Shown piece after piece: positions 23,859 through 33,625 of a stretch of DNA of 64,000 nt (the first letter of the stretch is position 1; the number at the start of each line of letters is the position of its first letter). This DNA is from Cordia subcordata. Lineage: Eukaryota; Streptophyta; Magnoliopsida; Boraginales; Cordiaceae. The translations under genes were made by a program, and so were the position numbers. The notes beneath the pieces were generated by a model. That model did not search any database, was not told where the DNA came from, and worked only from the letters and a program-made list of their open reading frames with translations. Where the stretch lies: positions 2,046,001 through 2,110,000 of the forward strand of contig JAPTOF010000024.1 in assembly GCA_028554755.1 (NCBI GenBank). Reading direction: 5' to 3'.

Positions 23859-25749
23859 TGATGTGTTGTGTTTTTGTGTGTGTTTGCATTGTCATTTACC
23901 TATATTTAGAAGTGTTGAGTGCTCATAATGATGCATTAGTGTAGTGCTTTTGATAAGAATAGGCTTAAGCGTAAACAAATGTGCATATCGAGTTTAAGAG
24001 ACAAATTGCTACACTAATTGCTTGTTTTCAATGATTTAGGTGAACTTTGGGTTAAGATCAAGATTGGAAGATAAAAGGTGATGAAGATGGGAAATGCACG
24101 GGTCTAAGAGAGAAGACCAGAGGCTGAAAAGACAAAGAATGGAGGAAGAAAGTCAGCCAGACGACCAAGGAAAAAGAGCACATCGACCGGCCAGGTCGAC
24201 CGGCCACTCCAGAGAGGTGCCAAAAATAGCCGGACGACCACCCCTCCAGAGCCGATCGACCGGTTAGGTCGACCGGCTAGTCCAGAGAGCATTATTAAAA
24301 AGTCGGTCGAGCTAGGTCCAGAGGCCGGTCGACCGGATATGTTGAGAACATATAAATAGGGCCCGATTCTGCAGAAAAAGGGAGAGAACTTTTTGGAAGA
24401 TTAACACACACTTCACACCTAAAATTCTCACACACTTAACCCTAGATCCCACCCACTTCACACACACTTTTCACACATTTCTCATTAAGAACCAAGCTTG
24501 ATTTGGAGGGTTCAAACATTTTGGAATCAAGTTTGCTCAAAAGCTTTATACAAGATTAGCTAGGATGAAAGGGAAGCTTCATTATCTCTCTTTCGTTCTA
24601 TTTCCTATTATGATTGAGTAGACTTGTGTAGGGTGATTTAACTTTTGTAATGGGTTAACTATATATTCTTATGATATGGGATATGATGGCTGTATGTATA
24701 TATACATGTTTCAAATTTTCTTGTTCAGATGGGTATTTTCTCATTCATGTCTAAGTGTTTGATAAAATGCCTAGATGAGTAACATGTGTATAAATTGAAG
24801 TTTGTTTGTTACTAAACACATCTAATCCATGTTATAATCATGTCTATGTGTTTATATGTGGATGCTATGAAGTGGGTAATGCTTTTATTCATGTCAATAT
24901 GTATATTTGCATGCCTAGTAATGAGTATAACTTCAATAACGCATACGTGTTGGTTGTTAATTATTTCTAATGGTGTGAACTGAACATGACGATGTTTGGT
25001 AGTTGAATAGGTTCCATTATTCACGCGCACCTTGGCCTTGAACATTTATGAACGCACTAGCAAGTCAAATCCTACTGTAGTGACCTTAGAATGACGAAGT
25101 GTAATTTAGGGCTAGTCTAGGCCGAGTCTCTTTTGGCTTTAAATCCAGCCAATAGATTTCTGGATAGGACCTTGGCAACACTAGGTCTTGGCTTTAAATC
25201 CAGCCAAAGGATTAGGTACTAAGGTAGGTTCATTCTAAGTCACCTAGGAAGTTAGTTAGTCACTCTTGAGGCCCTAGGTCATAAGGACCACGCCGTAGCT
25301 CTAGGAGGCGCCGCCTAGGGACGGACAGGCACCGAGTCCTAGGGGGAAATTAGGACACTAACTAGCAACCTAGTGAAGAGCACTCACGATAGTTAGCCAT
25401 CATCCCTTAATCCCATAGCATTTGAGTATAGAATTACCCATTCATAAGTCGAAGTCACCCTAACCCCTTCTCAATTGTTAGTTCCCTCTTGACCAACTTG
25501 TGCTCCCATTTTTTCATATTCATAGTTTAGTTTTATTTCCTTTACCTAGAGCTCCCGATAATCCATAACCCCAAAAAAAAAATGTCTAGTTTAGATCTTT
25601 CTTTTTGGCACTTTCTAGAACACCAAGCATAGAATTCACCCACATTATTCACGCCTCCCTGTGGTTCGACACTCGCACTTGTATACACTATATTGCACGA
25701 TCTGTACGCTTGCGTGTCTTTTAGAGCTTGCACTCGAAAGACGACACCA
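23859..25749 (+). repeat. 3' LTR of A1
   Basis: 1,891 bp. The net 22-bp length difference from the 5' LTR comes mainly from two extra half-palindrome units in U3 (near 24180 and 24255) and an 8-bp deletion near 25168. TATAAATA at 24351-24358. Confidence 0.95.
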
Positions 25750-26882
25750 GAGAACACCAATCATTTCACACACCTATTTGCCTAAACCCCAAATCCACTT
25801 AAAACCCATCTTACACACTCAATCCCACATCAATTCCATCCATAAACAAGCTTCGATTTGAAGATCAAACAAGGATTTGGAGGCTTTTGGAGCAAGATTT
25901 GTAAAGAGCAAGCAAGGATAATGAGGGAGCTTTATATTCTTCTTTTCATTCTTGTCTATACTATGTTAGATTAGCTCTAGATTAGGGATGATTGCTATTT
26001 TTGTAATGGGTTAAGGATTTTAACACTTGTTTTGAGATATTGATGGTTGCATTTACATACTTGTTCTTATATTCTTATGGCTTGAAATTGAACATGTCAA
26101 GGTGTTTGATAAAATGCCTCTATGAGTTTGCATGTGTAATTTGTGCTTAGATGCTAATAGTAATGGCCTCACTGTAGCCTTAATCTATGCTAATTGCATG
26201 AACCTTACTTGTAACTACATTTGTTGATTAATTGTGTTCTTAATGCCTTTAATATAGTAGGTAATCACCTCTAGCATAAAACATGGCTAAAAGGGTACCT
26301 CTATCACTTGCTTGACCTAGGGTACTTAATCTCTAGTTTGAAATGTAACTAAAAGGTTAGACTCCCTATTAGGACCTTAATCAACACCCAAGGGACTTAG
26401 AACTAGACCCAAAAGCCATAGCTAGCTAGGACAGTCCTATACTTCTAATTAGGCTTGTTTAGGGATAAGATTGCAATGATAGTTAGAGATGGTAACTCTA
26501 GTAATCCAAGCCCACAATTAGAGCAATCAAACCATCAATAACCTCAAAACAAAGTTAAGAACCCAAATCCATTCCAAAGGAGCAATTACCTCTAAGTTCT
26601 TCTAAACCCTTGTAGATCTTCACTTCCATAGCTTGTTTATACCATAATTCCCGTTAGCTAGATTTATTTTCTCTTAGTTTAGGTTTAAATTAGAGCTTCA
26701 ATCAATCCAAAAACCCTAAAAAAATAGGTAGGACCACACGTAACTAGGGTACGACACACTTTTACTTAGAGCCACATACTAAGGCAGCCTCCTCATGGAC
26801 ATGACCCCATACTCGCACACACTATACTACCGTGACCTATGCATTTGCAGGTAACACTCTTAAAGGTTTACGATCAAGTTTT

Positions 26883-26957
26883 TGGTGCCGTTGCTGGGCA
26901 TCGAACCCGGGTCGCCTGTGTGATAGGCGAGAATACTCACCACTATACTACAATGGC
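26883..26957 (-). other. Full-length reverse-transcribed tRNA-Asp captured at the B1 LTR/primer-site junction
   Basis: 75 nt, the length of a plant tRNA-Asp with CCA. It starts TGG (complement of CCA) directly at the primer-site position and runs to the tRNA 5' end. Against plant tRNA-Asp from memory I count about 64 of 75 identical; 10 of the 11 changes are transitions. The T-loop region (ATCGAACCCGGG) and the D-arm region (ACCACTATACTACAA) are intact, but the anticodon reads ATC in place of GTC and the anticodon stem is mispaired. CCA is added after transcription, so this came from mature tRNA by reverse transcription, not from a tRNA gene. Confidence 0.9.
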
Positions 26958-26997
26958 TTGTGCACTTGTGGGTAACACTCTTAAAGGTTTATGATCA
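26958..26997 (+). repeat. Second copy of the B1 LTR tail after the tRNA copy
   Basis: GGTAACACTCTTAAAGGTTT then ATGATCA repeats the last 40 bp of the LTR (26837-26876) with a few changes, and is followed by a normal primer site. Confidence 0.88.
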
Positions 26998-27003
26998 AGT
27001 TTT

Positions 27004-27021
27004 TGGCGCCGTTGCCATGGA
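27004..27021 (+). other. Primer binding site of B1 (tRNA-Asp)
   Basis: TGGCGCCGTTGCCATGGA; the first 13 bases match the tRNA-Asp 3' end perfectly. It follows the duplicated LTR tail. Confidence 0.88.
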
Positions 27022-27280
27022 GGCACGATTGTCGGTTTTCTTGTTTTTGTGTGTTTTTCATTAGTTACGTGTTATATATACGTTTTTTGTTTGTTTATCA
27101 TTTACATATCTATTTCCGTTATTTGTTGCTTTACTTATTTTGACATTGCTAGTTTAGATTACTTCTTGTGTTTGTGTTTTCCTTTTGTGTTTTTCTTAGG
27201 ACTTAGGTGTTTGTGGTAGGTAGTTGCTTGTTGAATTGAAGTTTTGGGGGTTGAAGTGTGGAAGGAGAATCAGGTTATTT
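27022..27280 (+). other. B1 leader between primer site and gag
   Basis: T-rich, similar in layout to the A1 leader (TGAAGTTTTGGGGGTTGAAG shared near 27235). No frame of note. Confidence 0.65.
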
Positions 27281-28838
27281 TGCATTCTTGAATAGATAGC
27301 TAATCCTAATCCTGATCCTCCATCGAGAGCCAAGGCCTTGAGGTAATATCTTGAGCTCGACACTTATCAACCTTGCATGCCTATTCAACTATCGAACCTA
27401 GGAGATGCGACCTTTAAGATTAGACCCGAGACCTTGCAAATGCTTCCATCATTCTATGGCCGTAATAATGAGAATCCCTATACACATATAGGTGCATTTC
27501 TTGAGATATGCTCTACCATTCATTTTAGGGACGTCTCTTCTGAGAATGTTAGGCTTAGATTGTTCCTTTTCTCTTTAAAAGATAAAGCAAGGCAATGGTT
27601 CAAGTCCTTACCCCATGAGTTTATCACTAGCTGGGATAAGCTTTAAGTTAAGTTCCTTCATAGATTTTTCCCAATAGCTAGGACAACTACTCTTAAGGCA
27701 GAGATCATGACATTTGTACAATAAGAATTAGAGCCCCTTGACAAGACTTGGGAGAGATTCAATGAGCTTTGTCGCCAATGCCTACATCATGGGTATGATT
27801 TACATGAATTGCTCCAATTTTTCTACTTAGGCTTGACTTCACCTTATAGGCTAATGGTCAATGCTTCGAGTGGTGAACGGTTCTTAGATTTGACAGCCGA
27901 GGAGGCTTGGTCAAAACTAGAGGTTATGGCAGAGAACTCATTCCAGAATGCTAATTTTAAGATAGTAGGAAAGGGAACTAGGAATCCCACTCTTAGTAGT
28001 ATGCTTGGGGTTAGCTCATATTATGATTTAGCTAGTGAGGTAAGAGCTCTCACTAGGAAATTTGACTAGTTTATATCTTTAGGTACAACATTCAGTTATA
28101 GGTCTACTCCTAGTGCATCTTTTCCTAATCCTCCTAGTCGTATAGAGGTGTGTACTTTATTCTTTGAGTAGCCATACCACCATAGCATGCCTTCTGGCCT
28201 CATAGTTCCCCGAGTTTATACAAGAACATGTTCTTGCCAATCAAGGTTGTTTATCCACTACTTCTCACCTATTTGGACTCAGGTGGCGTGATCATTCTAA
28301 GACAGTGCAATCTCACAACAACACAAATTCTTCTTATTCATTCTAGAATCATCCTAGTCCATCACTTTCTAGTCCTCTAGGGTTTAATAAGGAAATTTCT
28401 GAGCCTAGGTATCCTAGTTTGTCAGAGCAGTCTTTCTAGTTTATTCGTATTAGTCCTGTTCCACTTAACCAGCCTGTGGTTGACCGTAGGATAGACTTAC
28501 TTGTTGAGATGATACAGGCCTAACAGCAGATGTTTCGGAGCATAATAGGAGATTTAAAGAATCAAATAGGACATCTTGTTGAACAAGTTTTCTATAGAGG
28601 CCTAGGGAAGTTTCCTATTTATCCTGAGCCGAGTCCTAGAGATCTATGTAGCACTTCTAACCCTTCTCTGAGTGATTATGCATAGGCTAAGGCTATTACG
28701 ACCTTGAGAAGTGGTAGGGTTATAGATAATCAGCTGGGAGAGTCCGTGAGTAGAGCTAGGACGTGTGTTGATGGAGAGACTAATATGCCTTAGAAAAAGA
28801 CTAGAGAGTTCAAAGAGAAAGAGAGAAATCACATTGAG
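27281..28838 (+). pseudogene. gag: B1 gag, broken
   Basis: Recognisable capsid block: LPSFYGRNNENPYTHI, VRLRLFLFSLKDKARQWF, TWERFNELCRQC, LMVNASSGERF, AENSFQNANF. The start codon has decayed. In-frame stops at about 27643, 27721 and 28066 replace glutamine codons (CAA to TAA, CAG to TAG). The knuckle region near 28150 (CTLFFE) has lost its later Cys/His. The gag is clearly related to A1 and D but diverged from both. Confidence 0.8.
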
Positions 28839-29032
28839 GTGAGTGTTGATCCACCGTTTAGGGAAGGGAAAGAGGTTATTGAATCTCATGATGTTACTCT
28901 AAGAGTTTCTTTTCCCTTAGCATTAAAGAGGTTTAAGAAAGTCGAGGACGATAAAGAATCGAGGATTTTAGAGCCTCTTAAAGATATTAATGTCACTTTA
29001 CCTTTCGTTGAGGTCATTAAGAAGATACCAGC

Positions 29033-30838
29033 TGATGAGTTGTGATTTGGTGTGTGTTTGCATCGCCATTTACTTATACTTTAGAGGTGTTGAATGCTTA
29101 TAATGATGAATTAGTGTAGTACTTTTGATAGGAATAGGCTTAAGTGTGAATAAATGTGCATATTGAGTTTAAGAGATAAAATGCTACACTAATAGCTTAT
29201 TTTCAATGATTCAGGTGATTTTGGGTTAAGATAAAGATTGAACAATGAAAGGTGATGAAGATAGGACATGCACGGGTCTAAGGGAGAAGACTAAAGGCCG
29301 AAATGACGAAAAATTGGATGAAGGAAGTCAGCCGGACGCTAAGGAAGAATAGCCGGTCGACCGACTAGGTCGACCGGCCACTCCAGAGAGCTTCGTCGAA
29401 AAGCCGGACGACCCCCCTTCAAGAGCCGGTCGACCGGCTAGGTCGACCGGCCACTCCAGAGAGCCCTTGAAGAAAGCCGGTCGAGTACTTCAGAGGCCGG
29501 TCGACCTAGACGGTCGACCGGCTATGCGCGAATCTATAAATAAAGCCCGACGCGGAGCAGAAAGGAAGGGGAGTTTTTACACACACTTCACACCTATTCT
29601 CACACACACTTAACCCTATTCCCTAGCCGCCTCACACACCCTTTTCACATACTTTTCATGAAGAACCAAGCTTCGTTGGAGGATTCAAACGCTTTGGAAT
29701 CGAGATTGTTTACAAGCTGTGTTCTAAAATCGCTAGGATGAAAGGGGTGTTTCATTATATCTCTTTCGTTCTATTTTCTATTATGTCTGAGTAGGCTTGT
29801 ATAGGGTGATAAAACTTATGTAATGGGTTAATTTTATACTCTTATGATATGGGATATGATGGCTGAATATATATATATATATATATATATATGTTTTGAT
29901 TTGTTTTGTTTAATTGGGTGTTCTTTCATTCATGTCTATATGGTTGATAGAATACTTAGATGAGTACATATATATTAATTGAAGTTTGTTTGTTACTAAA
30001 CACATCTAATCCATGCTGTACTCATGTCTATGTGTTTATACATGGATGTTATGAAGTGGGTAGTGCTTTTATTCATGTCTATATGCGTATTTGCATGCCT
30101 AGTAACAAGCATAATTTCAATATCACATGTGTATGAATGTTAGTCAAATCCTGCTGTAGTGATCTTAGAATGACGGAGTATAATTTAGGGCTAATCTAGG
30201 TCGAGTTTCCTTTGGCTTTAAATCCAGCCAATAGGTTTCAGGATAGATTTAGTCGACCTTAGCAACACTAGGTCTTGGCTTTAAACCCAGCCAACGGTTT
30301 AGGTACTAGGGTAGGTTCATTCTAAGCCACCTAGGAAGTTAGTTAGTCCCTCTTAAGGCCCTAGGTCATAAGGACCACGCCGTAGCTCTAGGAAACGTTG
30401 CCTAGGGACGGACCCGCACCGAGTCCTAGGGGGAAATCAGGACACTAACTAACAACCTAGTTAAGAGCACTTTTGATAGTTAGCCATCATCCCTTAATCC
30501 CATAGCATTTGAGTATGGAGTTACCCATTCATAAGTCCAAGTCACCCTAATCCCTTTCCAATTGTTAGTTTCTTCTTAATCAACCTGCGTCCATTTTTGT
30601 TTTTATTCATAGTTTAGTTTTTTTTTATTTACTTAGAGCTCCCAACAATCCAAACCTTCACAAGAAAAAGTACACTTAGTTTAGATCTTTCTTTTTAGCT
30701 CTTTTAGGACACCAAGCATAGGATACATTCACGATATTCACGCCTCCCTGTGGTTCGACACCTGCACTCGTAAACACTGTATTGCACGATCCATACGCTT
30801 GCGGGTCTTTCAAAACTTGCACTCGTAAGAAGACATCA
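29033..30838 (+). repeat. Solo LTR A2 (A family), inserted in the B1 protease region
   Basis: TGATGAGTTGTG...GACATCA, 1,806 bp, perfect TSD CCAGC (29028-29032 and 30839-30843). It carries doubled palindromes (29351-29453), TATAAATA near 29534, an (AT)n run at 29866-29893, leader hairpins near 30214 and 30277, and the CCTAGGTCATAAGGACC domain near 30359. Confidence 0.92.
29351..29525 (+). promoter_or_regulatory. Doubled palindrome array in U3 of A2
   Basis: Two head-to-head doublets, GCCGGTCGACCG and GGTCGACCGGCC joined by a 3-5 bp spacer (29351-29378 and 29424-29453), plus a third near 29495-29522. They lie just upstream of the TATA box. This is the longer form of the array seen in A1. Confidence 0.8.
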
Positions 30839-31501
30839 CCAGCTTATGCCAAATTTTTTAGAGATCTGTACATTAGGAAAAGGCAGACCACCTAACTACC
30901 TAAGAAGATGAAGCTTACAAAGAGGGCTACTAGCATTTACACCACAGGTGTTCCACCTAAGCTTAGTGATCCAGGAGCTTTTTCCATTTCTTGTGCTATT
31001 AATGATCATTCAGTAGCCCATGCCTTGCTTGATTTAGGTTCTAGTGTTAATCTTTTTCCTTTTTTAGTGTATAAACATTTAGGTTTGGGGGCGTTAAAGC
31101 CCACTAGTGTAGTTTTACAGTTGGCCGATAGGAGTGAGAGGAGACCTCGAGGGATAGTTGAAGACGTCACGGTTAAAGTTGGAGAATTTTACTATCCTAT
31201 GGATCTCATTATTCTAGACATGCATCTAGACCATAACACTAGGAATATGATAACTATTCCTTTAGGGAGACCATTTTTAGTGACTGTTGATGCAGTGGTT
31301 CATTGTAGGACAGGGATCATTAAGTTCACATTTCGGAATTTGAAGGCAAAGGTTAGGGGTGCCGAGTCTACCACTAAGGATAAAGCGGGTAATAAGGAGA
31401 ATTGTTTCTTCATAGATTCTGTTGCTTCTAGTGATGATGATTCCCATGATTCTTTCTTGTCCTTAGAAGATAGAGCTGTACTTGACACAATCATCGAGTA
31501 G

Positions 31502-32182
31502 TTAAATTTAGAGGCTTTTAGTGAGACTCATTTAGAGAGTGAGATGCTTTCTTTATTAGATACTCCTAATTCCTATGTCAAGGAGTCCTTTGATTCACTC
31601 TTAGCCTCAAGCGATATTGGTGAGCTTGATGAGATTATTGCTCTAATTAACTCGGGCAGCTTTCTTTCTTAATTGAATGCCTCTTCCATTCTCTCATTTA
31701 CTCTTAGATCTAGTGAGACCATTGCCATAGATTCTTTCCTAGTTGAGAGTAGTCCCGAGCTTCCACAGAGTATGTGTCCTGCTCTATTAAAGTCCACATC
31801 TGTGCCCATTGTTCCCACTCAATTAGAGGATAATGCTTCATTTTCTCCCTGGATTTCGCTAGAGTTTAGGTTAGCTACTAGCGAGTTTAGTTTGAGAGAA
31901 AAAATTCGTGTGTTCGACTTAGGTATAGAAGAGTGTGTTGTTGCATCATTTGTTACATCCTACCTTGTGAGATGCACATTTTTTGATCTATTTCTTTTAT
32001 CTGAGAATGCCCAGCATGATCCTGTGTACACATTCTTAGGGCATGAGTTTAGATCTTCAAGGCATCGGATGCGTCGTGCTGATTGCATTTTTCATTTGTC
32101 ACATCCATTTACTACTTTTTTCTCTGCTAATTTACTTATCTGGCATTATGTGCCCAAAGATTTTAAGCACCACTGGCCCTAA
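31502..32182 (+). pseudogene. B1 C-terminal tail in place of RT/RNase H/integrase, unknown function
   Basis: In-frame continuation of the protease reading frame region, with one stop at about 31670, then 169 open codons (31673-32182) ending in LLIWHYVPKDFKHHWP. The last segment resembles the end of C1 ORF2 (LMIIWQFVPRNFKHILL) and of C2 and F. No polymerase, RNase H or integrase motif is present. The shared tail suggests a common origin of the B and C non-autonomous types; its role is unknown. Confidence 0.65.
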
Positions 32183-32615
32183 CAATACTGCCAGGTTGAG
32201 GGCGTAAAATCCAGTGCTACTAGAAGGCAGTCTAGAAATTTTGATAGTTAGAGTTTGATTAATGAGTTCTTTACTTTTGCTTTTCTTAGCACATTTTGTT
32301 TTTCATTTCATTTCTTTTCATTTTTGTTTCCCTCATATCTGTTGCTTTTCATACATAAAGCCTTGTCATTTATACTTGCTAGTGTGAGTTTTTAATGTTG
32401 TGTTTGCTGATTTCCTTTATAGACCTTTTGAGTTGAGTGGAAATTGGGCGCAAAGGAAGTTAATGAACACAATTATCAAAACATGGCATGTGGGGCTTAA
32501 TGCTACCAAAGGTTGTATCTATCCACCCTCCACTTGTTCCCTTATACTTACCTCGTCCCTACCACCCTTGTGTGCTTTGTGATGCCTAATTGCTTGTTTT
32601 ATGGCCTCATTTTAT

Positions 32616-32653
32616 TTGCTTGAGGACAAGTAAAGTTTAGGTTTGGGGGTGTG
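32616..32653 (+). promoter_or_regulatory. Internal hairpin-polypurine motif of B1 (first copy)
   Basis: TTGCTTGAGGACAAGTAAAG followed by a G-rich run ending GGGGGTGTG, 972 bp upstream of the true tract end. Confidence 0.75.
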
Positions 32654-33590
32654 GGAGTTTGGTTTTATTATTTTGTGCTTTGATTAGGATAGATGTGCAT
32701 TATACTCTTAAAAATGGTGAAAATTTTTCAATTTTGATGCATATAGAGTTGTATATCTCTTGGGTGATTGGAGTGTTGCCTCTTGTGATTGATTTAATTG
32801 TATGGTGAAGCTAAGTGTGTATTGTGAGGAGTAAATGGAGTGCAGGGAGATCCGAGACTTAGAGAAGATGCCTTTTGAAAATTGTGGGGAGTGAATACCT
32901 TTAAGAATGAACCTTGTAGCTACCCCATGACTTGGTTGGAAGAAAAGCTTGAAAAAGGGTTTTTGATATAAGTACCCTTTCCTTGATTGGTTCTTTTTCA
33001 TATGCCTTAACCTTTCTCTTTCTTTTCTTTTTGCTCATATTAGGAAAGTATGAAAAATTAAAAAAAAATGGAAAAAGGCAAGAAGCTTGAAAAACAAAAA
33101 TAAAAAAAATGAAAAAAATGAAAAATGAGAAAAAGCCAAGAAGGCACAAAAATTATGCAAAAGTGAAGTTTATTGAATAAGTGCTTAAGTGACACAATGT
33201 TGACTTAGTACAAGTTATCATTTCATTCTTTTGATGTGTTGAGAATAAGGCATTTTCATCATTTTGTGAGCCACTATGTTTGTACAATCTTTCTCTCCTT
33301 GTCTTTGAGGCTTTGTGTATATTGGGGAAGCCATGTTAATTAAAGGGGCATGAAGTATCAATATCCCATGTGCGTGCATAAGAATCCTAAGCTTGTAGAG
33401 GTTAAGGCTTCTTGGGAACTTGCCGGAGGTGCGAGACCCTTTGTTAGTAAATGGAGAATCCAAAGAGGCTTAGAAACCCCTCTACAAAAGGAGCGACCCT
33501 TTCATACTTCTTAGACCCTCCTTAAAAAAGCAAATCAATCCTCTAGGCAACTCTCTTTACCAACCTTGAGATAAACTTAGGTTTAGGCTT

Positions 33591-33625
33591 GCTTGGGGAT
33601 AAGTAAGGAGAAGGTTTCACGGTGT
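33591..33625 (+). promoter_or_regulatory. Polypurine tract of B1
   Basis: GCTTGGGGATAAGTAAGG then AGAAGGTTTCACGGTGT, directly before the 3' LTR. Confidence 0.8.

Larger units (their letters stand above)
14550..25749 (+). mobile_element. Element A1: nearly complete Athila-lineage Ty3/Gypsy retrotransposon
   Basis: LTRs 14550-16418 and 23859-25749 flank primer site, gag, protease, RT, RNase H, integrase, a 1.4-kb 3' noncoding domain and a polypurine tract. The perfect TSD GAGAA lies at 14545-14549 and 25750-25754. By eye the LTRs differ at about 40 sites (about 2%) plus short indels, so the insertion is fairly young. Coding damage is limited to C-to-T nonsense changes and a few frameshifts in gag. 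Confidence 0.95.
13912..26876 (+). repeat. 5' LTR of B1, split by A1
   Basis: Own parts are 13912-14549 and 25755-26876. It starts TGATGTGTTAG and ends ACGATCA. The uninterrupted junction is visible in the 3' LTR near 36060-36080. U3 contains a decayed palindrome (GCTGGTCAACCGGC near 14483). Confidence 0.9.
28839..31501 (+). pseudogene. B1 protease, split by solo LTR A2
   Basis: Left part 28839-29032 ends in VIKKIPA. After A2 the frame resumes at 30844 with YAKFFRDLYIRKRQ, matching the A1 linker. The retropepsin core LLDLGSSVNLFP and LGRPFLVTVDA are present, followed by an acidic stretch. One stop lies at about 30891 (CAA to TAA). No reverse transcriptase follows: the frame ends at 31501 and goes into an unrelated tail. 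Confidence 0.82.
32183..33625 (+). other. B1 3' noncoding domain with duplicated polypurine motif
   Basis: Same order as in A1: post-stop box with TGCTACTAGAAGGCAG (32214-32229), first motif 32616-32653, U-rich/A-rich pair (33004-33135), GACACAATGTTGACTTAG near 33190, GAAGCCATGTTAATT near 33328, and LTR-adjacent tract 33591-33625. Confidence 0.8.

Noticed and set aside
26883..26957. Active tRNA-Asp gene on the minus strand
   Set aside because: It includes the CCA complement at the primer-site position, has a mutated anticodon (ATC) and a mispaired anticodon stem, and sits exactly between LTR end and LTR-tail duplicate.
29866..29893. The (AT)n run as a regulatory element
   Set aside because: Ordinary microsatellite in solo LTR A2, absent from A1 and A3 at the same place.
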